In this document: positions 57,710 to 64,000 of the stretch, piece after piece
How positions within the stretch are numbered: position 1 is the stretch's first letter
Layout: each line of letters opens with the position of its first letter
Notes under the pieces: model-generated
Seen by the model: the letters and a program-made list of their open reading frames with translations, nothing else
Database searches by the model: none
What the model was told of the DNA's origin: nothing
DNA from: Brachybacterium endophyticum
GTDB lineage: Bacteria > Actinomycetota > Actinomycetes > Actinomycetales > Dermabacteraceae
Direction: 5' to 3'
DNA length: 64,000 nucleotides
NCBI RefSeq assembly: GCF_003130585.1
Contig: NZ_QFKX01000003.1
Location: forward strand, 1 to 64,000
Program-made: the position numbers and the translations under genes

Positions 57710-58402
57710 ATGAGCAGACCGAACCCCTACGGGTTCCCGCCTGTCGACCGCATCGGTGGTGACACCGCCCGGATCGACGAGTCGGCGCTGCGGTACGCCC
57801 CGCGCGATCCCGCCCCCGGGGACCCGGTGGTGCTGCTCCTGCACGGCCTGGGCAGCCACGAGGAGGACCTGCTCGGTCTGACCCCGGCGCTCCCGGGCGG
57901 CGTCGTCTACGCGTCCCTGCGGGGAGTGCTCGCCTGCGGGCCCGGATTCGGCTGGCTCGCCCCGCCGCCGCTGCAGGCCGAGGACCTGGGTCTGCTCGAG
58001 GAATCCGCTGCCGCGGTCGAGGACTGGATCGAGCGTCGCCTGCCGGGCCGGGTGATCGGCGCGATCGGCTTCTCCCAGGGGGCGATGCTCGCCCTGCAGC
58101 TGCTGCGCCGGAACCCGGAGGCGTTCGAGTGGGTCGTCGCGCTGTCGGGCGCCCCGTTCCCCGCAGAGCTGCCGGGGGACACCGCGCTCGCCGAACGTCG
58201 TCTTCCCGCGCTGTGGGGGCACGGCGGGCAGGACCCGCTGTTCGACGATGCGATGATCGCCCAGGTCAGGGAGTGGATGGAGAGTCATGTGGAGCTCCGT
58301 GAGGAGCTCTCGCCGGCTCTCGGCCACGGCATCGACGAACAGGTCCTCGCCGCCGCCACGGCATTCGTGCACGAGCGGCTCGAGGAGCGCACCGAGGGGT
58401 GA
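57710..58402 (+). CDS. Phospholipase/carboxylesterase family hydrolase
   Basis: 230 residues of the small alpha/beta-hydrolase group that includes carboxylesterases and lysophospholipases. The oxyanion loop is VVLLLHGLGSHEEDLLGL, the nucleophile is in GAIGFSQGAMLALQLL, the acid in WGHGGQDPLFDD, and the histidine in ALGHGIDEQ. It probably cleaves short ester substrates in the cytoplasm. ATG 57710 has GAGGAGAG directly upstream; an earlier ATG (57623) lacks support. It follows the TetR gene by 114 bases in the same direction and may be co-transcribed. Confidence 0.87.
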   Translation: MSRPNPYGFPPVDRIGGDTARIDESALRYAPRDPAPGDPVVLLLHGLGSHEEDLLGLTPALPGGVVYASLRGVLACGPGFGWLAPPPLQAEDLGLLEESAAAVEDWIERRLPGRVIGAIGFSQGAMLALQLLRRNPEAFEWVVALSGAPFPAELPGDTALAERRLPALWGHGGQDPLFDDAMIAQVREWMESHVELREELSPALGHGIDEQVLAAATAFVHERLEERTEG

Positions 58403-58409
58403 CCCGTCG

Positions 58410-58438
58410 GCCCCGGCGGTGCTGCTCGAGGCCGGGGC
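58410..58438. terminator. Terminator between the esterase and MFS genes
   Basis: Arms GCCCCGGC (58410-58417) and GCCGGGGC (58431-58438) lie between convergent genes. Confidence 0.65.
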
Positions 58439-58446
58439 GTCGGCCG

Positions 58447-59739
58447 TCAGTCGCGGGCGGCGAACAGCGCCCACCCTCCGGCCACCGCCGCCAGCACGAC
58501 CACCATCGCGACCAGACCCGGCCAGCCGAGCGCCACGTACACGAGCCCGCCCAGGTATCCGAAGACGCTCGAGCCGACGTAGTACCAGAGGTTGTACAGG
58601 GAGGCGGCCTGCGCACGATCGTGCTCGGCGCGGGCCCCCGACCACCCCGAGGCGATCGAATGGGCGCCGAAGAACCCCATGGTCATCACCACGATGCCGA
58701 CGATGACCACCGGCAGGTGCGCATCCAGCGTCAGCAGCACGCCGAGGATCATCACCGCGACGGACCCCAGCAGCACGCGCCGCCTGCCCAGCCGCTGGAC
58801 GATCCCGCCCGCGACCCGCGAGGACACGGTCCCCGAGAGATAGGCCAGGAACAGCAGGCTCGCCAGGGACGACGGCATCAGGTACGGCGGCGCCTCGAGG
58901 CGGAAGGCGAGGTAGTTGTAGACGGCGACGAAGCCGCCCATCAGCAGGAAGCCCTGCGCGTAGAGCACGAGCAGTCGCGGGTTGCGAAGGTGCGCGGCGA
59001 CGGCCTTCAGCACGCGGGTCACGGAGACCGGGCGCGGGGTGAACCCCCTCGGGGCCGGGGTGCACAGGAAGAAGACGGTGGCGGTGACCGTCGCCAGCAG
59101 CGCGACGGCGAAGGTGCCGGTCCGCCACCCCGTGAGAGTGGCGACAGGGCCGGAGACCAGCCGGCCCAGCAGACCTCCGATGGTCGTGCCCGCGACATAG
59201 GTGCCCGCGGCCACGGCGGCGTGATGGCGCACGATCTCCTCACCCAGGTACACCACGGCGATCGCCGGGATGCCCCCGAGGGCGACCCCTTCCAGCACGC
59301 GGATCACCATCAGCACCTCGAAGCTCGGTGACCAGGGCATCAGAAGGCCCAGCGCGGTCGCCGCGATCAACGAGGCGCGCATCGCCGCGACGCGGCCGAA
59401 GCGGTCGCCCACGAGCGACCAGGGCAGCACCGAGACGGCGAGGCCGAGGGTCGCGGCGGACACGGCGAGGCTCGCGCGGGAGGGGTCCACGTGCAGGTCG
59501 TGGGCGAGGCCGGGAAGGATCCCCTGTGGTGAGTAGAGCTGGGCGAAGGTGGCGATCCCCGCGCACAGCAGCGCGAAGAGGATGCGCCGGTACTCACGAC
59601 TCCCGCGCTCGTGGCCGTTCCACGGCACGGGCCCGTGTTCGACGGTGCTCACGGTGCTCGCAGGGGCCATGGTGTCCACGGCGTCCGGGGTGGGGGACGG
59701 CGCGCTGCGGTCTGCGGTCCGGTAGGCGGTATCGGTCAT
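58447..59739 (-). CDS. MFS transporter (YnfM-like)
   Basis: 430 residues with 12 membrane segments: LFALLCAGIATFAQLYSPQG in helix 1, motif A PWSLVGDRFGRVAAMRAS, and FGAHSIASGWSGARAEHDRA late in the protein. This combination is typical of the YnfM/arabinose-efflux-like branch. It is presumed to export a small molecule. The start is set at ATG 59739 (MTDTAYRTADR) with AGGAG 12 bases upstream; ATG 59799 would overlap the promoter region of the divergent LysR gene. Regulation by that LysR protein is likely. Confidence 0.87.
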   Translation of the reverse strand: MTDTAYRTADRSAPSPTPDAVDTMAPASTVSTVEHGPVPWNGHERGSREYRRILFALLCAGIATFAQLYSPQGILPGLAHDLHVDPSRASLAVSAATLGLAVSVLPWSLVGDRFGRVAAMRASLIAATALGLLMPWSPSFEVLMVIRVLEGVALGGIPAIAVVYLGEEIVRHHAAVAAGTYVAGTTIGGLLGRLVSGPVATLTGWRTGTFAVALLATVTATVFFLCTPAPRGFTPRPVSVTRVLKAVAAHLRNPRLLVLYAQGFLLMGGFVAVYNYLAFRLEAPPYLMPSSLASLLFLAYLSGTVSSRVAGGIVQRLGRRRVLLGSVAVMILGVLLTLDAHLPVVIVGIVVMTMGFFGAHSIASGWSGARAEHDRAQAASLYNLWYYVGSSVFGYLGGLVYVALGWPGLVAMVVVLAAVAGGWALFAARD

Positions 59740-59826
59740 GGGCGGGCGGCTCCTGGGGTCATCGCTGGGAACGCTAGGAGCCTCCGGGGATGCGCACAAA
59801 TGTCATGGCGTAAACGGAGGAATAGC

Positions 59827-60741
59827 ATGAGCGCTATGAATGGGACGGACACCCGCACCGTGCTGCGCTCTCTGCCCACCTTCTGCGCCGTGGCCGAGAC
59901 GGGCCAGGTCAGGCTCGCCGCGGCGGAGCTCGGTGAACAGCAGTCCGTGGTCTCCCGCACGCTGGCCCGCCTGCAGAAGGCCCTGGGCGTGGTGCTGTTC
60001 GAGCGGCGAGGCCGGGGCATCGCGCTCACGGAGGCCGGGCGACGCTTCCTGCCCTATGCCCAGGAGAGCATGCGCCAGCTCGACGCCGGCCTCGGGGAGC
60101 TCGAGCACCACGGATCGGTCGGGCCCGACACCCTGCGTCTGGCCTTCCAGTCGCTGCTGGGTCAGCGGCTCGTGCCCTCGCTGATCTCGCGCTTCCGCGC
60201 CACCTTCCCCGACGTGCGCTTCGAGCTCACGCAGGGCTCGCGGCGACGGGGCCTGCAGCTGCTCGAGGACGGGGCGGTCGACCTCGCTCTGCTGTCCTCC
60301 CCGCCGCGCATGCCCCGGACCACCACCATCGAGATCTCCGGAGAGCCGCTCGTGGCCCTGGTGCGCACGGGGCATCCCCTGGTGAGGGAGGAACCGGTGC
60401 CGCTCCACCGACTCGCGGACGAGGAGCTGATCCTGCTGACCCCGGAGTTCGACGTGCACCAGCTGGTCACCGACATGTTCGCCTCGGTGGGGCGCACGCC
60501 CCGCCTGGGCCTGAGCGCGGAGGACTACTACACCGTGCGCGGACTCGTCGAAGCGGGGCTCGGGGTCAGCGTGATGCCGCCGATGCCGACGATCCGGGAC
60601 CAGGTGCGGGAGCTGCGCATCGACTCGCCCATGGCCCGTCGGACCATCGGCGCGGTCGTGCACGAGGATGCGAGCCGCCCGGCCCTGGCCGAGTTCGTGC
60701 GCATGCTCGAGGCGTCCGGTGCGGAGGGTGCGGCCGGCTGA
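59827..60741 (+). CDS. LysR family transcriptional regulator
   Basis: 304 residues. The N-terminal winged helix reads LPTFCAVAETGQVRLAAAEL, then GEQQSVVSRTLARLQKALGV. A C-terminal periplasmic-binding-protein-like co-inducer domain (about 95-295) follows, with the usual VEAGLGVSVMP. It is divergent from the YnfM-like MFS gene, the classic LysR layout, and is predicted to activate it when a co-inducer binds. ATG 59827 is preceded by GGAGG at seven bases. Confidence 0.92.
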   Translation: MSAMNGTDTRTVLRSLPTFCAVAETGQVRLAAAELGEQQSVVSRTLARLQKALGVVLFERRGRGIALTEAGRRFLPYAQESMRQLDAGLGELEHHGSVGPDTLRLAFQSLLGQRLVPSLISRFRATFPDVRFELTQGSRRRGLQLLEDGAVDLALLSSPPRMPRTTTIEISGEPLVALVRTGHPLVREEPVPLHRLADEELILLTPEFDVHQLVTDMFASVGRTPRLGLSAEDYYTVRGLVEAGLGVSVMPPMPTIRDQVRELRIDSPMARRTIGAVVHEDASRPALAEFVRMLEASGAEGAAG

Positions 60742-60781
60742 GCGTTCCCCGCGCCGACGAGTGCGCCCGCTCCAAGGTGCC

Positions 60782-61096
60782 TCAGCCGCTAACCTTCAGG
60801 CCGACCACGCCGCCGATGATCATCGCGAGGAAGACCACCTTCAGCACGGACACGGCCTCGGCGCCCGTGAGCATCGCGTAGACGACGGTGATCGTGGCCC
60901 CGATCCCGACCCAGACCGCATAAGCGGTGCCGGTGGGCAGATCACGCATCGCATAGGCGAGCCCGGCCATGCTCAGCAGCAGACCGACGACGAAGACGAG
61001 GCTCGGCCCGAGCTTGCTGAACCCCTCGGACCGGCCCAGCGCGGTGGCCCAGACGGCCTCCATCACGCCCGAGACGACCAGGATGATCCACGACAT
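60782..61096 (-). CDS. sugE: SMR family guanidinium exporter (Gdx/SugE type)
   Basis: 104 residues with four membrane helices. The active-site glutamate is E13 in SGVMEAVWATALGRSEGFSK, the Gdx/SugE form of the motif, rather than the EmrE form. GTAYAVWVGIGATITVVYAM gives helix 3, with the Gly-rich stretch of helix 4 following. Small dimeric Gdx proteins export guanidinium in exchange for protons. A guanidine-III riboswitch lies in its leader (61111-61153), which strongly supports this substrate. GGGAGG precedes ATG 61096. Confidence 0.93.
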   Translation of the reverse strand: MSWIILVVSGVMEAVWATALGRSEGFSKLGPSLVFVVGLLLSMAGLAYAMRDLPTGTAYAVWVGIGATITVVYAMLTGAEAVSVLKVVFLAMIIGGVVGLKVSG

Positions 61097-61110
61097 GACA
61101 GCCTCCCAAG

Positions 61111-61153
61111 GGCCGTCTTGTCGCTGTCCGGGTACGGCGCCCCTCGTCCGGGA
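61111..61153 (-). promoter_or_regulatory. Guanidine-III riboswitch (ykkC-III)
   Basis: On the minus strand the blocks CCGGACGAGG, GCGCCGTACCCGG and GACAAGACGG occur in order, with the short spacing of the guanidine-III class. That class is a pseudoknot aptamer known from actinobacteria. It lies 15 bases upstream of the sugE start codon, so the right end of the aptamer is next to the GGGAGG ribosome binding site. Guanidine binding should free translation of the exporter. Confidence 0.9.
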
Positions 61154-61291
61154 ACCCTGTCCTCGGGTTCGATCTCACCGTCGCACGGGAGGGGCGGGGC
61201 GGCAAGGGCAGATGGGTCACCATCGGCGGGCACATGGGATGCTCGGGACGAGGACCCGCCCCACCTCGACACCGGACGACAGGAGTCACCC

Positions 61292-61519
61292 GTGACCGAC
61301 ACCCCCTCCCACGATCACACGCGACCGCAGGTCATCGACCGGATCGACGAGGCGCTGCACGAGGCGAGCGACCGCTTCCCCTTCGTGGTGGCCGTCGGCG
61401 ATCAGGACATGCACGTGCTCACTGCCCCCGATGTCACGGGCGACGAGCTCGACACCGCGAGAGCAGCACTCACCCACCTTCTCGAGCACTGGGAGCAGGT
61501 CGTCCAGCCGGTCGATTAA
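61292..61519 (+). CDS. Small soluble protein, function unknown
   Basis: 75 residues, acidic: VIDRIDEALHEASDRFPFVV, then AVGDQDMHVLTAPDVTGDEL and a C-terminal helix ARAALTHLLEHWEQVV. It has no membrane segment or known motif. GTG 61292 has AGGAG seven bases upstream, and composition is like that of the neighbours, so it is probably real. It is divergent from sugE and converges with the MFS gene. Confidence 0.65.
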   Translation: MTDTPSHDHTRPQVIDRIDEALHEASDRFPFVVAVGDQDMHVLTAPDVTGDELDTARAALTHLLEHWEQVVQPVD

Positions 61520-61536
61520 AGGCTTCGCGCCTGCGT

Positions 61537-62916
61537 TCACCAGCCCTTGGGCACCCGGTACCGCGTGAACTGCGGGACGAGCACACCGCAGGCGACGACG
61601 CCGATGACCACCAGGGCCCCGCCGAGCACCACGGTGAGCGGGGCCCCGAGCGCGTCGGCCGTGGCGCCGTGGACGACGTCCGCGAAGCGCGGGCCCCCCG
61701 CGACGACCACCAGGAACACTCCCTGCAGGCGGCCGCGGACCGCATCCGAGGCGGCGCCCTGCAGCATGGTCTGGCGGAAGACCATCGAGATCATGTCGGC
61801 CACGCCGCCGGCGGCCATGAAGGCCACCGCGATCGCGAGCCAGGGCATGGCCTTCCCGCCGGCCACCCAGGTGGCGCCGCCGAAGCCCATCACCACCACG
61901 CCCCAGGCGCCGACCGCGACCAGCACCGCGAGCCCCACGCGGTGCACACGGCCGAGCCACCCCGAGAAGATCCCGCCCAGCAGGGCGCCGGCCGCCATCG
62001 CGACCGAGAGCGCCGCGAACTCCATGCCGCCCTGGGCGGGCCCGCCGAAGCTCTGGTCCGCAAGCTGCGGGTACAGCGATCGGGGCATCCCGAACACCAT
62101 CGCGATGAGGTCAACCGCGAAGCTGACCAGCAGGATCTTGTGCTTCCAGGTGTAGACGAAACCGTCGAGGACGCTGCGCAGGTCCGGTCGGGAGATCGCG
62201 CCCTCGGGCCGCAGCGCGGGCAGGCGGATCACCGCCCACAGGGTGGCCAGCAGGCACACGGTGTCGATCACGTAGAGCAGCGAGAAGCCCAGGAAGGGCA
62301 GCAGCGCTCCGCCGACGAGCGGACCCGCGATGGCGCCGAACTGGCCGACGGTCATGTTCAGGGCGTTCGCCGCGGGCAGCTGCGCGCGCGGGACGATCGA
62401 GGGGATGAGCGCGGTGCGCGCGGGCTGGTTGACCGCGAAGAAGGCCTGCTGGGCGGCGAAGATCCCCAGGATCACCCACACGTCGCGCACGTGCAGCAGG
62501 GCCTGCAGGGCGAACAGGCCGCTGGTGAGGATGAGGCCCAGCGTCGTGACCAGGAGGATCTTGCGGCGGTCGAAGGCATCGGCGATCGCCCCGCCCCACA
62601 GGCCCAGGACGACCAGCGGCACCAGGCCGAACAGTCCGGTCAGACCGACATACAGCGAGCTGCCCGTGAGCGACCAGATCTGCGCAGGCACCGTGATGAT
62701 CGTGATCTGCGCACCGATGACGGTGATGATGTTGGCCTGCCACAGCCGCCGGAAGTGCTGGTTCTCCAGCGGCCGGGTATCGGCGAAGAGACCGCGAGCG
62801 CGCGAGCGGAGGGTGCGCGGGGCCGCGGAGGAAGACGGTGCGGAGACGATCGGCGTCTCCGTCGTCGGAGTCTCCGTGGTCGGATCCGGGGGATCATGAG
62901 GGTCGACGGTGGGCGT
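61537..62916 (-). CDS. MFS transporter lacking an ordinary start codon
   Basis: About 459 residues if it starts at ACG 62916. The MFS core has 12 segments, with GLWGGAIADAFDRRKILLVT and NQPARTALIPSIVPRAQLPA typical of EntS-like exporters. The first ATG or GTG in frame is GTG 62691, which would cut off the conserved start FRRLWQANIITVIGAQITII (helix 1). Upstream of that the frame is open to a TGA at about 63000 but holds no ATG, GTG or TTG. ACG 62916 has a perfect GAAGGA six bases upstream. Either ACG is used, or an ATG has mutated, or there is a sequence error. Substrate unknown. Confidence 0.8.
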   Translation of the reverse strand, partial: TPTVDPHDPPDPTTETPTTETPIVSAPSSSAAPRTLRSRARGLFADTRPLENQHFRRLWQANIITVIGAQITIITVPAQIWSLTGSSLYVGLTGLFGLVPLVVLGLWGGAIADAFDRRKILLVTTLGLILTSGLFALQALLHVRDVWVILGIFAAQQAFFAVNQPARTALIPSIVPRAQLPAANALNMTVGQFGAIAGPLVGGALLPFLGFSLLYVIDTVCLLATLWAVIRLPALRPEGAISRPDLRSVLDGFVYTWKHKILLVSFAVDLIAMVFGMPRSLYPQLADQSFGGPAQGGMEFAALSVAMAAGALLGGIFSGWLGRVHRVGLAVLVAVGAWGVVVMGFGGATWVAGGKAMPWLAIAVAFMAAGGVADMISMVFRQTMLQGAASDAVRGRLQGVFLVVVAGGPRFADVVHGATADALGAPLTVVLGGALVVIGVVACGVLVPQFTRYRVPKGW

Positions 62917-62970
62917 GGCGGATCCTTCGGGAGCTGAGCGGGACGGGACGAGCGGGCGGCGGCATGCTGC

Positions 62971-62999
62971 AGCCCCCGCGATCGACGATCACGGGGGCC
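62971..62999 (-). terminator. Hairpin terminator after the VOC gene
   Basis: Arms CCCCCGCGATC and GATCACGGGGG, with loop GAC, lie downstream of the minus-strand VOC gene and upstream of the MFS gene. Confidence 0.6.
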
Positions 63000-63093
63000 G
63001 AGAAGCTGCGGTCCTCGCACGATGCTAACCGCGCTCGATACCGATGGTGAGGTCCGGAGTTCCGCTGTGCGCAGGGGAACAGGCGTGCTGCTC

Positions 63094-63528
63094 TCAGCCC
63101 TGCTCACCCTGCGACGCGCTGATGTTCACCTGCCAGACGATCCCGAAGCGATCGGTGAAGGACCCGTAGACGTCGCCCCACATCTGCTTCTCGAGCGGCA
63201 TCGCGATCGTCCCGCCCACCGAGAGCTTCTCGTAGGCGCTGCGCAGCACCGCCTCGTCATCGCCCATGAGCGAGAGTGTCACGTTGTTGCCCTCGCGGTG
63301 GTCGGGGCCCATGCCCTCGATGACGTCGGAGACGTAGAGCCTGATCAGGTCGGTGACCTCGAGCGAACCGTGCATGATCTTGTCGGCGTTCGGATCGCCC
63401 TCGGGGACGGCGTGGAACTCGCCGAAGGTGGCGAACTGCGGGGTCGTGCCGAGCGCCTCGCCGTAGAACTCGAAGGCCTCGCGCGAGGTGCCGGGGAAGT
63501 TCAGATAGGGATGGAGTGCTGCGGGCAT
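63094..63528 (-). CDS. PhnB-like VOC family protein
   Basis: 144 residues. The family opening is LHPYLNFPGTSREAFEFYGE, with KIMHGSLEV in the middle and VGGTIAMPLEKQMWGDVYGS FTDRFGIVWQVNI at the end. This matches the PhnB/3-demethylubiquinone-methyltransferase-like VOC proteins, most of unknown function. GAGGAGG lies five bases before ATG 63528. It is divergent from the SRPBCC gene, a common pairing in actinobacteria where both respond to one ArsR-type regulator. Confidence 0.85.
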   Translation of the reverse strand: MPAALHPYLNFPGTSREAFEFYGEALGTTPQFATFGEFHAVPEGDPNADKIMHGSLEVTDLIRLYVSDVIEGMGPDHREGNNVTLSLMGDDEAVLRSAYEKLSVGGTIAMPLEKQMWGDVYGSFTDRFGIVWQVNISASQGEQG

Positions 63529-63660
63529 GACGTCCTCCTCGACGTCGGCGCCGGCCGTGTACCGACGACGTGCTCTGCATCGTAGATGCGGGGTGGGACA
63601 GGCGCGACGGGATCGGCCGGGATCCGGGCCGCGGCAGCGGGGCGGGATACGGCGATGGTG

Positions 63661-63697
63661 TTGACAGACGACGACAACGAGGCAACCATAAGGTTGC
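63661..63697 (+). promoter_or_regulatory. Promoter and palindromic operator of the SRPBCC gene
   Basis: TTGACA (63661-63666) is a perfect -35. GCAACCATAAGGTTGC (63682-63697) is a perfect 6+4+6 palindrome that covers the expected -10 (CCATAA, 63686-63691) and ends directly before the ATG. A repressor bound here must shut the promoter. Confidence 0.65.
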
Positions 63698-64000
63698 ATG
63701 AACGCCATGAGAGACGCGATCCGACGCAGCGTCGAGATCCACGCACCGATCCAGCGGGTGTGGGAGCTGGTCTCCGAACCGGGCTGGTGGATCAACCAGG
63801 GTGAGCTCGTGCAGCACCGGATCGAGTACGACGGTGACACCTGCGTCGTGCACGACGAGGCGCTCGGCGCGTTCCCCCTGGGGATCGACGTGCTCGAGCC
63901 GCCGCATCGGGCGGTCTTCACGTGGCTGGCCGGGGAGCAGGGCGGCGAGGGGGCGCGCACGCGCACCGAGTTCGTCCTCGAGGAGAACGAGCCCGGCACC
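63698..64000 (+). CDS. SRPBCC/AHSA1-like protein, 5' part
   Basis: 101 codons are present; the gene runs off the right edge. SVEIHAPIQRVWELVSEPGW at the start and VLEPPHRAVFTWL further on are typical of SRPBCC (START-like) proteins of the AHSA1 type, which bind hydrophobic ligands. ATG 63698 directly follows the operator, so the transcript is probably leaderless; ATG 63707 is an alternative. An ArsR regulator gene often follows such genes and may lie just outside the window. Confidence 0.8.
   Translation, partial: MNAMRDAIRRSVEIHAPIQRVWELVSEPGWWINQGELVQHRIEYDGDTCVVHDEALGAFPLGIDVLEPPHRAVFTWLAGEQGGEGARTRTEFVLEENEPGT

Noticed and set aside
59740-59826. LysR box between the MFS and LysR genes
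   Set aside because: ACAAATGT is present, but no convincing T-N11-A palindrome with good arms could be defined.
62640-63107. 155-codon frame upstream of the MFS gene
   Set aside because: It is an Arg/Ser-rich shadow frame over the 5' part of the MFS gene, with no ribosome binding site.

Overview
The window is high-GC DNA from an actinobacterium (Actinomycetota, probably order Micrococcales; a Brachybacterium-like member of Dermabacteraceae is my best guess, not proven). The evidence is the actinobacterial origin-of-replication gene order, many GTG starts, actinobacterial families such as DUF3566, DLW-39, DciA and DUF6049, and the separate MurJ and pseudokinase genes. Coding density is high. 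I see no rRNA operon, no insertion sequence, no prophage and no CRISPR array.

Layout. (1) 1-7.4 kb is an accessory block: the 5' end of a superoxide dismutase gene, a ferredoxin, then divergent regulator/enzyme pairs (TetR/SDR, TetR/MDR reductase, MarR/hydrolase), each with a visible palindromic operator between the two genes. (2) 7.6-8.0 kb holds tRNA-Ala, the 49-residue DLW-39 protein and tRNA-Ile. A membrane-linked molybdenum-cofactor oxidoreductase follows. (3) 10-31 kb is the chromosomal replication and segregation core. On the minus strand are DUF3566, gyrA, gyrB, dciA, recF, dnaN and dnaA. On the plus strand are rpmH, rnpA, yidD, yidC, jag/khpB, rsmG, parA and parB. Transcription diverges from the dnaA-rpmH gap, as expected close to oriC. 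(4) 28.9-31.1 kb, between the convergent 3' ends of parB and a thioredoxin-like gene, has no plausible gene. It carries about ten parS-like sites in 1.2 kb, an AT-rich island and a run of DnaA-box-like sites, one of them perfect. I read it as a centromere and possible DnaA-binding locus. (5) 31-42 kb holds a minus-strand cell-envelope and redox operon (DUF6049, murJ, pseudokinase, small membrane protein, trxB, thioredoxin-like) facing pcnA. (6) 42.6-47.5 kb is ponA, rpsF, ssb, rpsR and rplI. (7) 47.7-64 kb is accessory: amino-acid permease, tRNA-Leu, CmpX-like channel protein, small membrane proteins, a TetR-controlled DHA2 drug exporter, a FAD monooxygenase with its TetR, an esterase, an MFS/LysR pair, a guanidine-III riboswitch in front of a SugE/Gdx exporter, another MFS gene with no ordinary start codon, a VOC protein, and the start of an SRPBCC gene behind a perfect palindrome.

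How the genes work together. DnaA, DnaN, DciA, RecF and gyrase start and support replication, and ParA/ParB with the parS array segregate the new origins. RpmH, RnpA, YidD, YidC and KhpB serve ribosome, tRNA and membrane-protein biogenesis. MurJ, its pseudokinase partner and PonA serve peptidoglycan export and polymerisation. The flanks hold small, separately switched detoxification and export modules.

The most unusual items are the parS/DnaA-box non-coding locus, the very long low-complexity insert in ParB, the matched divergent promoters of the superoxide dismutase and ferredoxin genes, the guanidine riboswitch with its cognate exporter, and the MFS gene that appears to start at ACG.
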